A stretch of 64,000 nucleotides of DNA from the NCBI GenBank assembly GCA_938005745.1, contig CALLMM010000024.1, positions 1 to 64,000 on the forward strand, in the 5' to 3' direction. Origin of the DNA: an uncultured Chthonomonadales bacterium. Lineage in GTDB: Bacteria > Armatimonadota > Chthonomonadetes > Chthonomonadales > CAJBBX01. The notes below the pieces were generated by a model. The model made no database searches and had not been told where the DNA came from. It saw nothing but the letters and a program-made list of their open reading frames with translations. Each line of letters starts with the position of its first letter. Positions within the stretch are counted from its first letter, which is position 1. Position numbers and translations under genes: made by a program. Positions 8,444-16,988 of this stretch are shown here, in pieces.

Positions 8444-9877
8444 ATGTCTGAAGCCACCGCGCAGCCGGGGGCGGGCTATCCGTCTTCGGAGTGTGCCGCC
8501 CTCATTCTCGCCGCCGGGAAGTCTACCCGGATGCGCTCCCGTCTTCCCAAACCTCTCCATCCTCTGTGCGGCATTCCCCTCACCCGTCATGTCATTCGCG
8601 CCTGCAGACATGCCGGTATCTCTCGCGTCATCGTGGTGGTTGGTCACGAGGCGGAGGCGGTGCGCGCAGGTCTGGGGGACGATGTCGAGTACGCCCTGCA
8701 GGCGGAGCAGCGCGGCTCCGGCGACGCCGTGCAAGCCTGCTATTCCCTTCTGAAAGACTATCGCGGGCTGACGCTGGTGCTCGCAGGCGATGTGCCGCTT
8801 CTGCGCCCGGAGACACTGACTGCGCTCATTCAGCGTCAGATGCAGACACGCGCCGCCGCAACCCTTCTGACCGCCTTTCTGGACGATGCGACCGGGTACG
8901 GCAGGATCGTGCGCGGCGCAGACGGCTCCGTGGAGAAGATCGTCGAGCATCGGGACGCTACTCCAGAAGAGCGCGCCATCAAAGAGTGGAACCCCTCTAT
9001 CTACTGCTTTCCCGCTCAGGACCTCTTCGCCGCCCTGAAGGAGGTGCGTTCGGACAACATACAGGGCGAGTTCTACCTGACCGATGTGATCGGCATTCTC
9101 CGACAGTGCGGAGGGCGGATCGAAGCGCTGCCTATGGAGGACTCCTCGGAGGCGCTGGGAGTCAATACGCGGGTCGAACTTGCGAATGCGGCGTCCATCC
9201 TGCGGCAGCGGATCCTGAATCGGCTGATGCTCTCCGGAGTAACGATCACCGACCCGGCAACCACCTACGTGGATGTGGATGTGCAGGTCGGACAGGACAC
9301 CACGCTGGAGCCGCAGACCTTTCTACACGGCAGCACTGTCATCGGGGAGGGCTGTTCCATCGGTCCGTTCACGCGAATCTGCGACAGCCGGGTCGGCGAC
9401 AACACGACGATCGTCTCCTCGCAGGTCGTCCGCTCGCAGATCGGCAACGGCGTTCGCATCGGACCGTTCGCCAATATCCGACCGGGCTGTCAACTGGCGG
9501 ATCATGTGAAGATCGGCGACTTTGTGGAGTTGAAAAACGCCACGCTGGCGCAGAGAGTCTCCGCCTCGCATCTGTCCTATATCGGCGACGCGGAGGTGGG
9601 AGAGGAGACGAACATCGGGGCAGGCGTCGTCACCTGCAACTACGACGGAATACAGAAGCATCGAACCATCATTGGCAAAGGGGCATTCATCGGCACACAT
9701 ACCACACTCATTGCGCCGGTGACGGTCGGGGATGGCGCGTTTATCGCGGCAGGCAGTCCCATCAACCAGGACGTCCCGGCAGATTCGCTTGCGATTGCGC
9801 GGGAAAAGATGTCTGTAAAGCCGGATTGGGCGAAACGCTGGCGAGAGAAGAAGGAGCGTTTCCATGCGGGGAGATAA
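8444..9877 (+). CDS. glmU: Bifunctional GlmU: GlcNAc-1-P uridyltransferase and GlcN-1-P acetyltransferase
   Basis: A 477-residue enzyme making UDP-GlcNAc, the precursor for peptidoglycan and LPS. The N-terminal pyrophosphorylase domain (about 15-245) has the signature L-A-A-G-K-S-T-R-M-x(5)-K followed by LAGDVPLL; the C-terminal left-handed beta-helix (about 265-460) shows hexapeptide repeats (VGDNTTIVSSQ, IGNGVRIGPFANIRPG) and the acetyltransferase segment GAGVVTCNYDG. GGGGAG at 8426-8431 serves as ribosome-binding site, 12 nt before the ATG. The next gene, prs, starts 4 nt after the stop; glmU-prs is a conserved pair in many bacteria. Confidence 0.97.
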   Translation: MSEATAQPGAGYPSSECAALILAAGKSTRMRSRLPKPLHPLCGIPLTRHVIRACRHAGISRVIVVVGHEAEAVRAGLGDDVEYALQAEQRGSGDAVQACYSLLKDYRGLTLVLAGDVPLLRPETLTALIQRQMQTRAAATLLTAFLDDATGYGRIVRGADGSVEKIVEHRDATPEERAIKEWNPSIYCFPAQDLFAALKEVRSDNIQGEFYLTDVIGILRQCGGRIEALPMEDSSEALGVNTRVELANAASILRQRILNRLMLSGVTITDPATTYVDVDVQVGQDTTLEPQTFLHGSTVIGEGCSIGPFTRICDSRVGDNTTIVSSQVVRSQIGNGVRIGPFANIRPGCQLADHVKIGDFVELKNATLAQRVSASHLSYIGDAEVGEETNIGAGVVTCNYDGIQKHRTIIGKGAFIGTHTTLIAPVTVGDGAFIAAGSPINQDVPADSLAIAREKMSVKPDWAKRWREKKERFHAGR

Positions 9878-9881
9878 CGTC

Positions 9882-10829
9882 ATGCGACTGTTTACAGGCA
9901 ACGCCAACCCTCAACTGGCGAAGCGGATCGCCAATGAACTGGGGGTTACGCTGGGGTGCAGCACGGTCAAAACCTTCTCCGACGGAGAGATCTTCGTCAA
10001 GATCGAAGAGAGCGTGCGCGGACTGGATGTCTTCCTGATCCAACCGACCTGTCAACCCGTAAATGACAATCTGATGGAGCTTCTGATCATGCTCGATGCG
10101 TTTCGCCGCGCCTCTGCGCGGCGGATCACGGTGGTGATGCCCTACTATGGCTACGCACGGCAGGACAAGAAGATCAAGCCGAGAGAGCCGGTCACGGCGC
10201 GGCTGGTCGCCAACCTGATCACCAATGCCGGCGCGCACAGGATCCTCTGCGTGGACCTGCATGCCGGGCAGATACAGGGCTTCTTCGACCTGCCGGTAGA
10301 CCACCTGTTTGCCGGACCGCTGATCGCCCGGTCGTTGATTGAAAAAGGACTGTATAACGGCGATACGGTGGTGGTCTCGCCGGACGTGGGAGGCGTGGCG
10401 CGGGCACGCGCGCTGGCGGAGAATCTGGGCACGCCCATCGCGATTATCGCCAAGCGACGCCCGGAAGCCAACCGCGTCGAGATCATGGAGATCATCGGCG
10501 ATGTGCGTGACAAGGTCTGTGTGATGATTGACGACATGATTGATACCGGAGGGTCTATCGTGCAGGGAGCGCAGGCGTTGATGGATCGGGGCGCGCGGGA
10601 GGTTCATGCCTGCTGCACGCACGGCGTTCTCTCCGGAGACGCGATCCAGCGCGTGGAGAAGTCGGTGCTGAAGAGCCTGCTAATCACCGATACCATTCCC
10701 CACCCGGAGGCGAAGCTCTGCCCCAAGATCAGCGTGATCTCGGTGGCGGAGCTGCTGGCGGACGCCATTCGCCGCATTCATGGCGACGATTCGGTCAGTG
10801 AACTGTTCCAGGACTATGAGGTTCACTGA
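9882..10829 (+). CDS. prs: Ribose-phosphate pyrophosphokinase (PRPP synthetase)
   Basis: A 315-residue enzyme transferring pyrophosphate from ATP to ribose 5-phosphate. It begins MRLFTGNANPQLA with FSDGEI nearby, has the histidine-rich catalytic stretch VDLHAGQIQGFFD, VVSPDVGG and the PRPP-binding loop CVMIDDMIDTGGS. ATG 9882 is chosen over ATG 9864 because GGGAG at 9869-9873 is 8 nt upstream and the shorter form matches the family N-terminus; the longer one would overlap glmU. PRPP feeds nucleotide and histidine synthesis (hisG lies far downstream in the window). Ends at a strong terminator. Confidence 0.97.
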   Translation: MRLFTGNANPQLAKRIANELGVTLGCSTVKTFSDGEIFVKIEESVRGLDVFLIQPTCQPVNDNLMELLIMLDAFRRASARRITVVMPYYGYARQDKKIKPREPVTARLVANLITNAGAHRILCVDLHAGQIQGFFDLPVDHLFAGPLIARSLIEKGLYNGDTVVVSPDVGGVARARALAENLGTPIAIIAKRRPEANRVEIMEIIGDVRDKVCVMIDDMIDTGGSIVQGAQALMDRGAREVHACCTHGVLSGDAIQRVEKSVLKSLLITDTIPHPEAKLCPKISVISVAELLADAIRRIHGDDSVSELFQDYEVH

Positions 10830-10852
10830 ACCTCTGCCCTGGAAGACGCGCA

Positions 10853-10885
10853 AAAGGTCGGGCGGAGACCGCCCGACCTTTCGTT
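10853..10885 (+). terminator. Intrinsic terminator after prs
   Basis: Twelve-bp stem AAAGGTCGGGCG (10853-10864) with CGCCCGACCTTT (10870-10881) and a five-base loop, followed by CGTTCG. It lies 24 nt after the prs stop. Because the left arm begins with an A-run, it could also act on the minus strand. Confidence 0.85.
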
Positions 10886-11157
10886 CGATATACCCCACGA
10901 CGCCGTGTGCCGGGGTGTTCTAGAACCCGTAAAAAACACGGGCGGATGAGCGCCGCGGCACTTCGCGATTCCCGATGCCGGGCTACCACTGGGTTACCGC
11001 GAGACGCCCTCCTGTAAGCATTACATCGGCTCAGAACACCTGCCAATCATCACCAATCGTCTGCAGGGCAATGCGTCACTGTATATGTATGATACATTAA
11101 TTCTACGACTCTGGCAAGTATCTTTTTCCCGGTTTCCCGTCCGCTTTCACAGGATTT
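10886..11157. other. Intergenic stretch between convergent genes; possible structured or repeated element
   Basis: About 270 nt with no credible gene. It contains short inverted repeats: CCCGT/ACGGG at 10926-10930 and 10938-10942 around an A-rich loop, and CGGCA/TGCCG near 10960-10985. The right part (11080-11110) is AT-rich. I could not match it to a known RNA family. Confidence 0.3.
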
Positions 11158-13218
11158 TCAGGGCCAGGGAAAGGCGGGCGTGGGAGTTTGATAGAAGATC
11201 GAGGGGATAGTCAAGAGAACCGCCATCGTAAACTCGCCCAGCACCATCCCCAGAAAGAAGGGTCTCGCCTTTGCAAACAGCCGCATCCCTCCATACCGCA
11301 GGATCAGAGACTTCAGAAGCCAGGCGGTCAGACATGGGAACCAGAAGACCATCATCGTCCATGTGCTGGAGAGCGCATATCCCAAAGGATGGAGCGGAAA
11401 CCACATCAGACGGGAGCGCAGGATCACCATCCCCATCGTCGCGCTGAGACCGATGGCGAAGTTGAGCGGGGCGAACCAAGGCAGGGGAGGACGCGAGCCG
11501 TTGAGAACGGCGGCAGCGTCGTTAAACGCCCAGACCGGATTGCCGCGATAGACATAGGAGTACATCGAGACCGCGCCCATGCGGTAGGGCAACGCGATAT
11601 GCAGGTATCCGGAGACCAGCATCGCCAGCACAATGGCGAGGACGAAGACGCCGATGAGTGAGCGTCTGCGAACCCGGACGCTGTCGGAGAATCGCACCGC
11701 GTCGAGAAATCCGGTCAGCATCAGTCCCCGCTGATCGCGAAACCAGAGCGCGTCCAGAAACGCCATCCCGGTTATGTTCGCTGCGCCCAGCGCGCGCACA
11801 TCGCCCACCATGCGGTAGACATCCACCGGTCGAAAGGAGGTCTCCGTCATCAGCATCCCCGATTCGCACGCGCTGCGCGCCATCACCAGCACGACCAGAA
11901 ACAGGCATACTGACAGCAGGAAGAGCGCGAGCGGGAACGACATTCCGAACTGCCACATCCATCCGGCGCATAACAGCACGCTGAGGATCAGCCCCCAGAA
12001 CGCAAAGCGATAGGGAAGCAGTTCATCGCGGTCTTCTGGAAGGAGCGGTCGTGTGTGCCGGTTCAGGGAGAGGGCGGCGCGGCATACGCGCATCAGATGC
12101 GGTCGCGCCGAATAGAGCATGTATCCTGTCAGCACGAAGTAGCAGCCGATGATCTGATAGCCGTAGTAGAGGCGGCATCCGTACATCGGCGTCACCTCCG
12201 GCTGGTAACCCAGGCTGGCGGAGATCACGTCCAGCACATGAGTCATCAGGTAGAAGAGCCACAGCGAGAAGAGAAGGTCGGTGGGGAGCAGGTAGAAGAA
12301 GCCGACCGCCGCGAAGGAGAAGAACGCCTGAAAGAAGAGAAGCTGGTTCCAGGGCGGGGCGACAAAGTAGGAGTTGAGGTTGACCTGCGTGGTGATCTCC
12401 GGGACGCTGGGGTACCACTGATGCAGCCCGTTGAACCCGAAGACGACCGCCGGCACGGCAAAGCCCATCCAGGTCAGGCGGTTCTGGAGAAAACTGGTCT
12501 CCTGACCGCGTGGCGAAGCGAGGTCGGTGACCCGAATCATCTCCAGAGGAAGCTGCACAAGCGGAAAGGAGAGCTTCTCGTTATCCACCCACTGACGGCG
12601 CAGGATCGCCGCCAAGCAGAGAAACGCCGTCAGCATCAGCGCGACAAAGACAAACCAGAAGAGCAGAGGCAGGATCCACATCTGCCAGGGGATTCGTTCG
12701 CCGGGGCGCAGCGCGTCGAAGAAGCGCGCCGCTGCAAACTGTTTGGGCGCGCCGTCCGGATCGAACGGCACCGCCCAGGAAGGGATATGCTTGAAGAAGA
12801 GACCGCGCCAGTTGTTGCCGTCGGTTGCATCGTAGTTGGGGACGACCAGCAGGGGGATCAGCTTCTCCAGAAGCCCCCGCGAGGAGACCATCGAAGCCAT
12901 CAGCATCATCACATGGATGGTAAACATCTCATACGGCTTTAGTCGCCATCGGGATGAGAGGCGAGTCAGAACCGCCTGAACCCCCAGTATCAGCACCAGC
13001 ATCCCGACAACGACCGGAGGAAGCTGCAGAAAGCCGATCTGAATCTTTCCGACAACTAGCTCCGCGAAGCAGACAACCAGGCAGGTGATGACAACGCAGA
13101 CAGCGCCGACGATCAAGCCGCGCGGGGAGAGGGCGGAGACTCGTTCACGGTCAGAGGAGTTATTAGCACTGGCTCTGATTTCAACCGGGTCGGCATGCGG
13201 CTCAGCGGATGGGTTCAT
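11158..13218 (-). CDS. Large polytopic membrane protein (DUF6785/DUF6784-like)
   Basis: A 686-residue protein with roughly twelve or more hydrophobic segments from about residue 30 to the end, for example GLIVGAVCVVITCLVVCFAE and LPPVVVGMLVLILGV. Soluble loops contain repeated aromatic motifs such as PWNQLLFFQAFFSF and the C-terminal WFPLHPLGYALS. The overall plan and text resemble the DUF6785/DUF6784 membrane proteins of Planctomycetota and Armatimonadota, whose function is unknown; the resemblance to oligopeptide-transporter-like proteins is only general. It stands alone on the minus strand, divergent from queF. The family call is from memory, so treat it as tentative; the membrane topology is clear. 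Confidence 0.7.
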   Translation of the reverse strand: MNPSAEPHADPVEIRASANNSSDRERVSALSPRGLIVGAVCVVITCLVVCFAELVVGKIQIGFLQLPPVVVGMLVLILGVQAVLTRLSSRWRLKPYEMFTIHVMMLMASMVSSRGLLEKLIPLLVVPNYDATDGNNWRGLFFKHIPSWAVPFDPDGAPKQFAAARFFDALRPGERIPWQMWILPLLFWFVFVALMLTAFLCLAAILRRQWVDNEKLSFPLVQLPLEMIRVTDLASPRGQETSFLQNRLTWMGFAVPAVVFGFNGLHQWYPSVPEITTQVNLNSYFVAPPWNQLLFFQAFFSFAAVGFFYLLPTDLLFSLWLFYLMTHVLDVISASLGYQPEVTPMYGCRLYYGYQIIGCYFVLTGYMLYSARPHLMRVCRAALSLNRHTRPLLPEDRDELLPYRFAFWGLILSVLLCAGWMWQFGMSFPLALFLLSVCLFLVVLVMARSACESGMLMTETSFRPVDVYRMVGDVRALGAANITGMAFLDALWFRDQRGLMLTGFLDAVRFSDSVRVRRRSLIGVFVLAIVLAMLVSGYLHIALPYRMGAVSMYSYVYRGNPVWAFNDAAAVLNGSRPPLPWFAPLNFAIGLSATMGMVILRSRLMWFPLHPLGYALSSTWTMMVFWFPCLTAWLLKSLILRYGGMRLFAKARPFFLGMVLGEFTMAVLLTIPSIFYQTPTPAFPWP

Positions 13219-13354
13219 GGAAGGACTTTCAGATACGCAGGATGGTGCAAACGAATAATGGTATCAATTCTGCGCAAGACAGTGACTCTCCTTTTCGGGG
13301 ATCGCGACAGGAGAGAGGGCGTGCGCGAAATAGAACGATCCGGAAGAACTTAAA

Positions 13355-13383
13355 TTGACTAAGTTTTCGGGATTAGGTACACT
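13355..13383 (+). promoter_or_regulatory. Sigma70-like promoter for queF-queD
   Basis: TTGACT (13355-13360) and TACACT (13378-13383) with a 17-nt spacer. The start would be near 13390, giving a leader of about 25 nt, too short for a preQ1 riboswitch. Confidence 0.75.
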
Positions 13384-13415
13384 CATTCCTGAGATAAAAG
13401 GAGCAGGTATGAGAT

Positions 13416-13799
13416 ATGAGTGATCCATCGAATAGAGCCGGTCGTCCCGCTCCGCAGGGGCTGGAGGTCTTCGACAACCCGCGACCGGAACGGAACTATA
13501 CCATCATTCACACCTGTCCGGAGTTCACCTCCGTCTGCCCGATCACCGGACTGCCGGACTTCGGAACCATCACCATCGAGTATGTTCCGGATCGTCTCTG
13601 CGTGGAGTTGAAGGCGCTCAAGTACTATCTGTTCGGTTTCCGGCAGAAGGGTATCTTCTATGAGGCGGTCATCAATCAGATCCTGGACGATCTGGTCGCT
13701 GCCTGCTCGCCCCGGCGGATGACGGTGACGGGAGACTTCAATGTACGCGGCGGCATCTCATCGCGCATCGTCGCGGTCTACGAGCGCGCGGATAGATAG
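13416..13799 (+). CDS. queF: NADPH-dependent 7-cyano-7-deazaguanine reductase QueF
   Basis: A 127-residue unimodular (YkvM-type) QueF that reduces preQ0 to preQ1 in queuosine synthesis. The catalytic Cys and Asp are seen in FTSVCPITGLPDFG, and the substrate-binding Glu in ELKALKYYLFGFR, the QueF signature. ATG 13416 gives the family N-terminus; AGGAG (13399-13403) lies 12 nt upstream, a long spacing, while a closer ATG at 13409 opens only a four-codon frame (M-R-Y-E-stop) that overlaps this start. queD follows after 4 nt. Very confident on function. Confidence 0.96.
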   Translation: MSDPSNRAGRPAPQGLEVFDNPRPERNYTIIHTCPEFTSVCPITGLPDFGTITIEYVPDRLCVELKALKYYLFGFRQKGIFYEAVINQILDDLVAACSPRRMTVTGDFNVRGGISSRIVAVYERADR

Positions 13800-13803
13800 G
13801 ACG

Positions 13804-14148
13804 ATGTTCACACTCATTGTACGCGCCTCCTTTGAAGCGGCGCACAATCTTCCAGACTATCCGGGGAAGTGTTCGCGCGTGCACGGGCACAGCTACCGGG
13901 TCGAGGCGGAGTTCAGCGGACGGGAGCTGGACTCGAACGGGCTGCTGCGCGACTTCACGCAGTTGAAGGCGGTGCTGAACGAGTTTCTGCCGGATCATAC
14001 CTATCTGAACGAAGTTCTGCCCGGACCGACCAGCACGGAGAATATCGCGAAGTGGATCTATGAGCAGCTCGTGCAGCGCGACCTGCCGGTAACTGCCGTC
14101 ACGGTCTGGGAGACGGATAAGAACGGCTGCCGGTACACGCCGGACTGA
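13804..14148 (+). CDS. queD: 6-carboxytetrahydropterin synthase QueD
   Basis: A 114-residue member of the 6-pyruvoyl-tetrahydropterin synthase family. Zinc-binding histidines are in FEAAHNL and the H-x-H of CSRVHGHSY; the Cys of GKCSRVHGH is the catalytic residue expected in QueD. The late VWET supplies the substrate-binding Glu. ATG 13804 starts 4 nt after the queF stop; the frame extends upstream into queF without a reason to start there. It acts early in preQ0 synthesis from GTP; queC and queE are not in the window. A folate/biopterin role is less likely beside queF. Confidence 0.94.
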   Translation: MFTLIVRASFEAAHNLPDYPGKCSRVHGHSYRVEAEFSGRELDSNGLLRDFTQLKAVLNEFLPDHTYLNEVLPGPTSTENIAKWIYEQLVQRDLPVTAVTVWETDKNGCRYTPD

Positions 14149-14180
14149 CCGGCGGATTACATAATGAAATAAGGCGACCT

Positions 14181-15176
14181 ATGACAAACACTGAACTCTT
14201 CGATACAACCATCATCGGTGCGGGACCGGTCGGGCTTTTTGGCTGTTTCTACGCCGGTCTGCGGGGCATGAAGATGAAGCTGGTGGACAGCCTGCCCGAA
14301 CTGGGAGGGCAGTTAAACACTCTCTATCCGGAGAAGTACGTCTATGACATGCCCGGTTTCCCGAAGGTGCTGGCGCGCGATCTGGCGCGCGAGATGGTGG
14401 AGCAGGCGATGCGTTTCAAGCCCGCGATCGCTCTCGGCGAGGCGGTCCGTGATCTGGTGCGGCATGAGGATGGAACTCTCTCGCTGATCACCGAGAAGGG
14501 GACGGAGCACCATACGCGCACCGTCATCATCTGCGCGGGAGCCGGAGCCTTCTCGCCCAAGAAGCTGGATGTACCGGGAATCGCCGAATTCGAGCAGTCG
14601 GGAGTGCACTACTTTGTGCGCGACAAGACGATCTTTCAGGGCAAGCGTCTGCTGATTGTGGGCGGAGGCGACTCTGCGCTGGACTGGGCGATGAACCTGG
14701 AGCCGCTGGCGAAGACGATCACGCTGATCCATCGCCGGGACGCCTTCCGCGCACATGAAGAGAGCGTGGACTGGCTGCTCAACCACTCCTCCGTCAACAC
14801 CAAACTTTTTTATGAGATCAGAAGACTCGAGGGGAACGGGAGGCTGCAGAGCGCGGTCATCTATAATAACCGGACTCAGGAGGAGGAGCGCATCCCTGTA
14901 GACGCCTGTCTGATCAATATCGGTTTCTCCGCCAACATCGGTCCGATCCGGGACTGGGGGCTGGAGCTTCAGGGGCATTCGATTGTGGTCAATGCGCGCA
15001 TGGAGACCAATCTGCCGGGCGTCTATGCCGCCGGCGACATCTGCACGCATGAGGGGAAACTGAAGCTGATCGCGACGGGCGTCGGGGAGGTCTGCATCGC
15101 CGTCAACTATGCGAAAACCTATATTGATCCTGCCGCCAGGGCGTTCCCAGGACACAGCAGCAACATGAACCTTTGA
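14181..15176 (+). CDS. Ferredoxin/flavodoxin-NADP+ reductase, thioredoxin-reductase-like
   Basis: A 331-residue FAD/NAD(P) oxidoreductase of the YumC type. FAD motif GAGPVGLFG near residue 12, LPELGGQL, NADPH motif VGGGDSALDWA near residue 160, and C-terminal YAAGDICTHEGKLKLIATG. The thioredoxin-reductase C-x2-C is absent, which separates it from TrxB and fits ferredoxin-NADP reductase. It would supply electrons through reduced ferredoxin or flavodoxin. It follows queD after 32 nt and may be in the same transcript, although no pathway link is required. Ends at a shared bidirectional terminator. Confidence 0.9.
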   Translation: MTNTELFDTTIIGAGPVGLFGCFYAGLRGMKMKLVDSLPELGGQLNTLYPEKYVYDMPGFPKVLARDLAREMVEQAMRFKPAIALGEAVRDLVRHEDGTLSLITEKGTEHHTRTVIICAGAGAFSPKKLDVPGIAEFEQSGVHYFVRDKTIFQGKRLLIVGGGDSALDWAMNLEPLAKTITLIHRRDAFRAHEESVDWLLNHSSVNTKLFYEIRRLEGNGRLQSAVIYNNRTQEEERIPVDACLINIGFSANIGPIRDWGLELQGHSIVVNARMETNLPGVYAAGDICTHEGKLKLIATGVGEVCIAVNYAKTYIDPAARAFPGHSSNMNL

Positions 15177-15209
15177 AAAAAACAGGGCGCCCGATGCGCC
15201 CTGTTTTCA
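15175..15209. terminator. Bidirectional terminator between convergent genes
   Basis: Ten-bp stem AACAGGGCGC (15181-15190) with GCGCCCTGTT (15196-15205), preceded by an A-run and followed by TTTC. It can end both the reductase transcript (+) and the DUF1501-like transcript (-). Confidence 0.85.
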
Positions 15210-15216
15210 TAACGGA

Positions 15217-16929
15217 TCAGCCCTTCTTGATGAAGCGCAGCGGTCCGCGCTGATTGCGCCCGCGTCCTTTTGGATCAAGGTCGCTCAGATAGAGCGCGGT
15301 GGCGTAGACATCGCCGTGGTTGGGAATGAAGGACTTCTCGCTCTTCTTGCGACCGGGCAGCAGCTCACCGGTGACCGGGTGATAAGCCGGATCGAGGGAG
15401 CCGTCCGGCATGATCGGGATCGCCAGCAGGTCCTTCTCTCCGACCGCGCCGTACTGGCTGTTGCCTTTGACCTTTCCGCCGAGGAAGGCGGCGGAGGTAA
15501 CTTTCCAGTGCTGGGAGATGTCCTGATCGCCGATCTGCCGCTGCTTCTCCGCCTCGCTGATGTTCATCTTGAGGATGCCGTCCACCTCGCCGTGAATGGT
15601 GCGACCGAACTCCGAGGTCAGCACGATGGTGGTGAAGTCGAAGAGGCTCTTGCCGGTATTTTTGTACTGGGTGGACTTCAGCAGCTCAACCAGAGTGAGC
15701 AGGGGATTCCAGAGATGTTCGCGCATCATGTGGGTCTGATCCGGCATACCGATCGGCTTTCCATCGGGTCCCCAGAGACCGCGCCGCGAGTAGTGGCTGT
15801 CGAACAGGCGGATGTCGCGCGACTCGATCCAGAAGGCGCAGGAGAGACCGGCGCGCATCATCTCGTATGTCATCATCGCCTGCACATTGACATTGGGGCA
15901 GAACTTGCTGCGCGCTTTGTTGCCGTTGATGCTGGAGTAGGTGATCAGTTCATCGTTGGGCGTGATGCGGAAGCGTTCGCGCAGTTCGGCATCGGTGAAG
16001 AGCCGGCTCAGCATCGTCTTATCCAGCCCGGAGCCTGAACTGTTGAGCTTCAGATAGATGTCTCGCGCCGAGTCGTAGCTTTTAATCACCTCCAGGTCGT
16101 TGTCCCGGCGCAGGTGGGCGTGGACATTGTCGAGGAAGCGGTTGATCTGCTGGTTGACCGGATCGCTGGAGATAGACTGAACGCGCAGAAGCAGCTGACG
16201 CAGGTTATTGGGCGTGCCGGCGTAGATCGTATGCGCCCAGGCGGGACCGAGCGCATGGTAGTAGCCCTTCCGTCCGGTGTACTGCTGTTCGTTCAGTTCG
16301 CCGTCCGAGAGCCACCAGTGCCATGAGAGATGGGGCATCGGGTAGGGCTGCCCGTACGCCTCCGCAAACGCCTGCAGGACGCTTCGCTCATCCTCTGCCC
16401 GGTCCGCCTGAAGGTTCAGGTTGTAGTGACCCATATGCGCCTTGAGGCGGTCACCGGAGTGGAATTCGCCGGTCTCCATCGAGCTGAGGACCGCCATATC
16501 CTTGAAGAGCGGTCTGGCGGGGGATGCTAGGTAGCCGTAGCGGATGCCGCCCTCGGTGTAGATGCTGTAGTCTGGCTGCCCGAATTTGAGGACGCGGTAG
16601 CGCTCTTTACTGATGTCCGGTGCGCGTTCAAGGACATTGTTGGGGGTCATCACCGGGCTGAACATATCGTAGCTTTCCCAGCCGCCCTCCAGGAACCAGT
16701 AGATGAGAAAGTGAGGGTTGTCCACCTGTCGGGAGGCGTCGCGGATCTTCGCGTCGGTTTTGGTATCCAGCGGCAGCCCGTGCGCGGCGAAGTGGGAAAG
16801 GAAGTCCATGCCCGCAATCGCGCCCGTCGTCATCAACGCTTTCTTCAGAAAGCTGCGGCGGTTCATCGGATGCGGTTCGGTCGGACGCACGATAAAGATA
16901 TCGCCAAGTTCGCAATTCTGTTCGCTCAT
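15217..16929 (-). CDS. Tat-exported DUF1501-like protein (alkaline-phosphatase superfamily fold)
   Basis: About 570 residues. A twin-arginine signal (NRRSFLKKAL) precedes a hydrophobic stretch ending near HFAAHG. The mature part has FLEGGWESYDMF near its start, VLTSEFGRT in the second half and a late NHGDVYATAL, the pattern of the DUF1501/sulfatase-like family, whose members are exported and uncharacterised. The start is uncertain: ATG 16929 follows an apparent -10 box so closely that the mRNA would be nearly leaderless; ATG 16866 begins right at the Tat signal but has no Shine-Dalgarno; an upstream frame to 16965 overlaps the promoter. Confidence 0.75.
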   Translation of the reverse strand: MSEQNCELGDIFIVRPTEPHPMNRRSFLKKALMTTGAIAGMDFLSHFAAHGLPLDTKTDAKIRDASRQVDNPHFLIYWFLEGGWESYDMFSPVMTPNNVLERAPDISKERYRVLKFGQPDYSIYTEGGIRYGYLASPARPLFKDMAVLSSMETGEFHSGDRLKAHMGHYNLNLQADRAEDERSVLQAFAEAYGQPYPMPHLSWHWWLSDGELNEQQYTGRKGYYHALGPAWAHTIYAGTPNNLRQLLLRVQSISSDPVNQQINRFLDNVHAHLRRDNDLEVIKSYDSARDIYLKLNSSGSGLDKTMLSRLFTDAELRERFRITPNDELITYSSINGNKARSKFCPNVNVQAMMTYEMMRAGLSCAFWIESRDIRLFDSHYSRRGLWGPDGKPIGMPDQTHMMREHLWNPLLTLVELLKSTQYKNTGKSLFDFTTIVLTSEFGRTIHGEVDGILKMNISEAEKQRQIGDQDISQHWKVTSAAFLGGKVKGNSQYGAVGEKDLLAIPIMPDGSLDPAYHPVTGELLPGRKKSEKSFIPNHGDVYATALYLSDLDPKGRGRNQRGPLRFIKKG

Positions 16930-16936
16930 GACGTAT

Positions 16937-16965
16937 ATTATAACGAAGAAATATAGCGTCGGCAA
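16937..16965 (-). promoter_or_regulatory. Sigma70-like promoter for the DUF1501-like gene
   Basis: Minus strand: TTGCCG (16960-16965) and TATAAT (16937-16942) with a 17-nt spacer. The expected start lies about at 16930, directly at the ATG at 16929. Confidence 0.6.
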
Positions 16966-16988
16966 ACAAAAAAAGAAGAGTTTTTAAG

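Noticed and set aside
10930-11030. Cobalamin-riboswitch-like string CCACTGGG
   Set aside because: The rest of the riboswitch core is absent and the element is downstream of genes on both sides.
10890-11050. tRNA-like text on the minus strand (AACCCAGTGGTAG)
   Set aside because: It resembles a D-loop, but no acceptor stem, anticodon arm or T-loop (TTCRANY) can be drawn around it.
13384-13415. preQ1 riboswitch before queF
   Set aside because: The leader is only about 25 nt and the characteristic hairpin and A-rich tail are missing.
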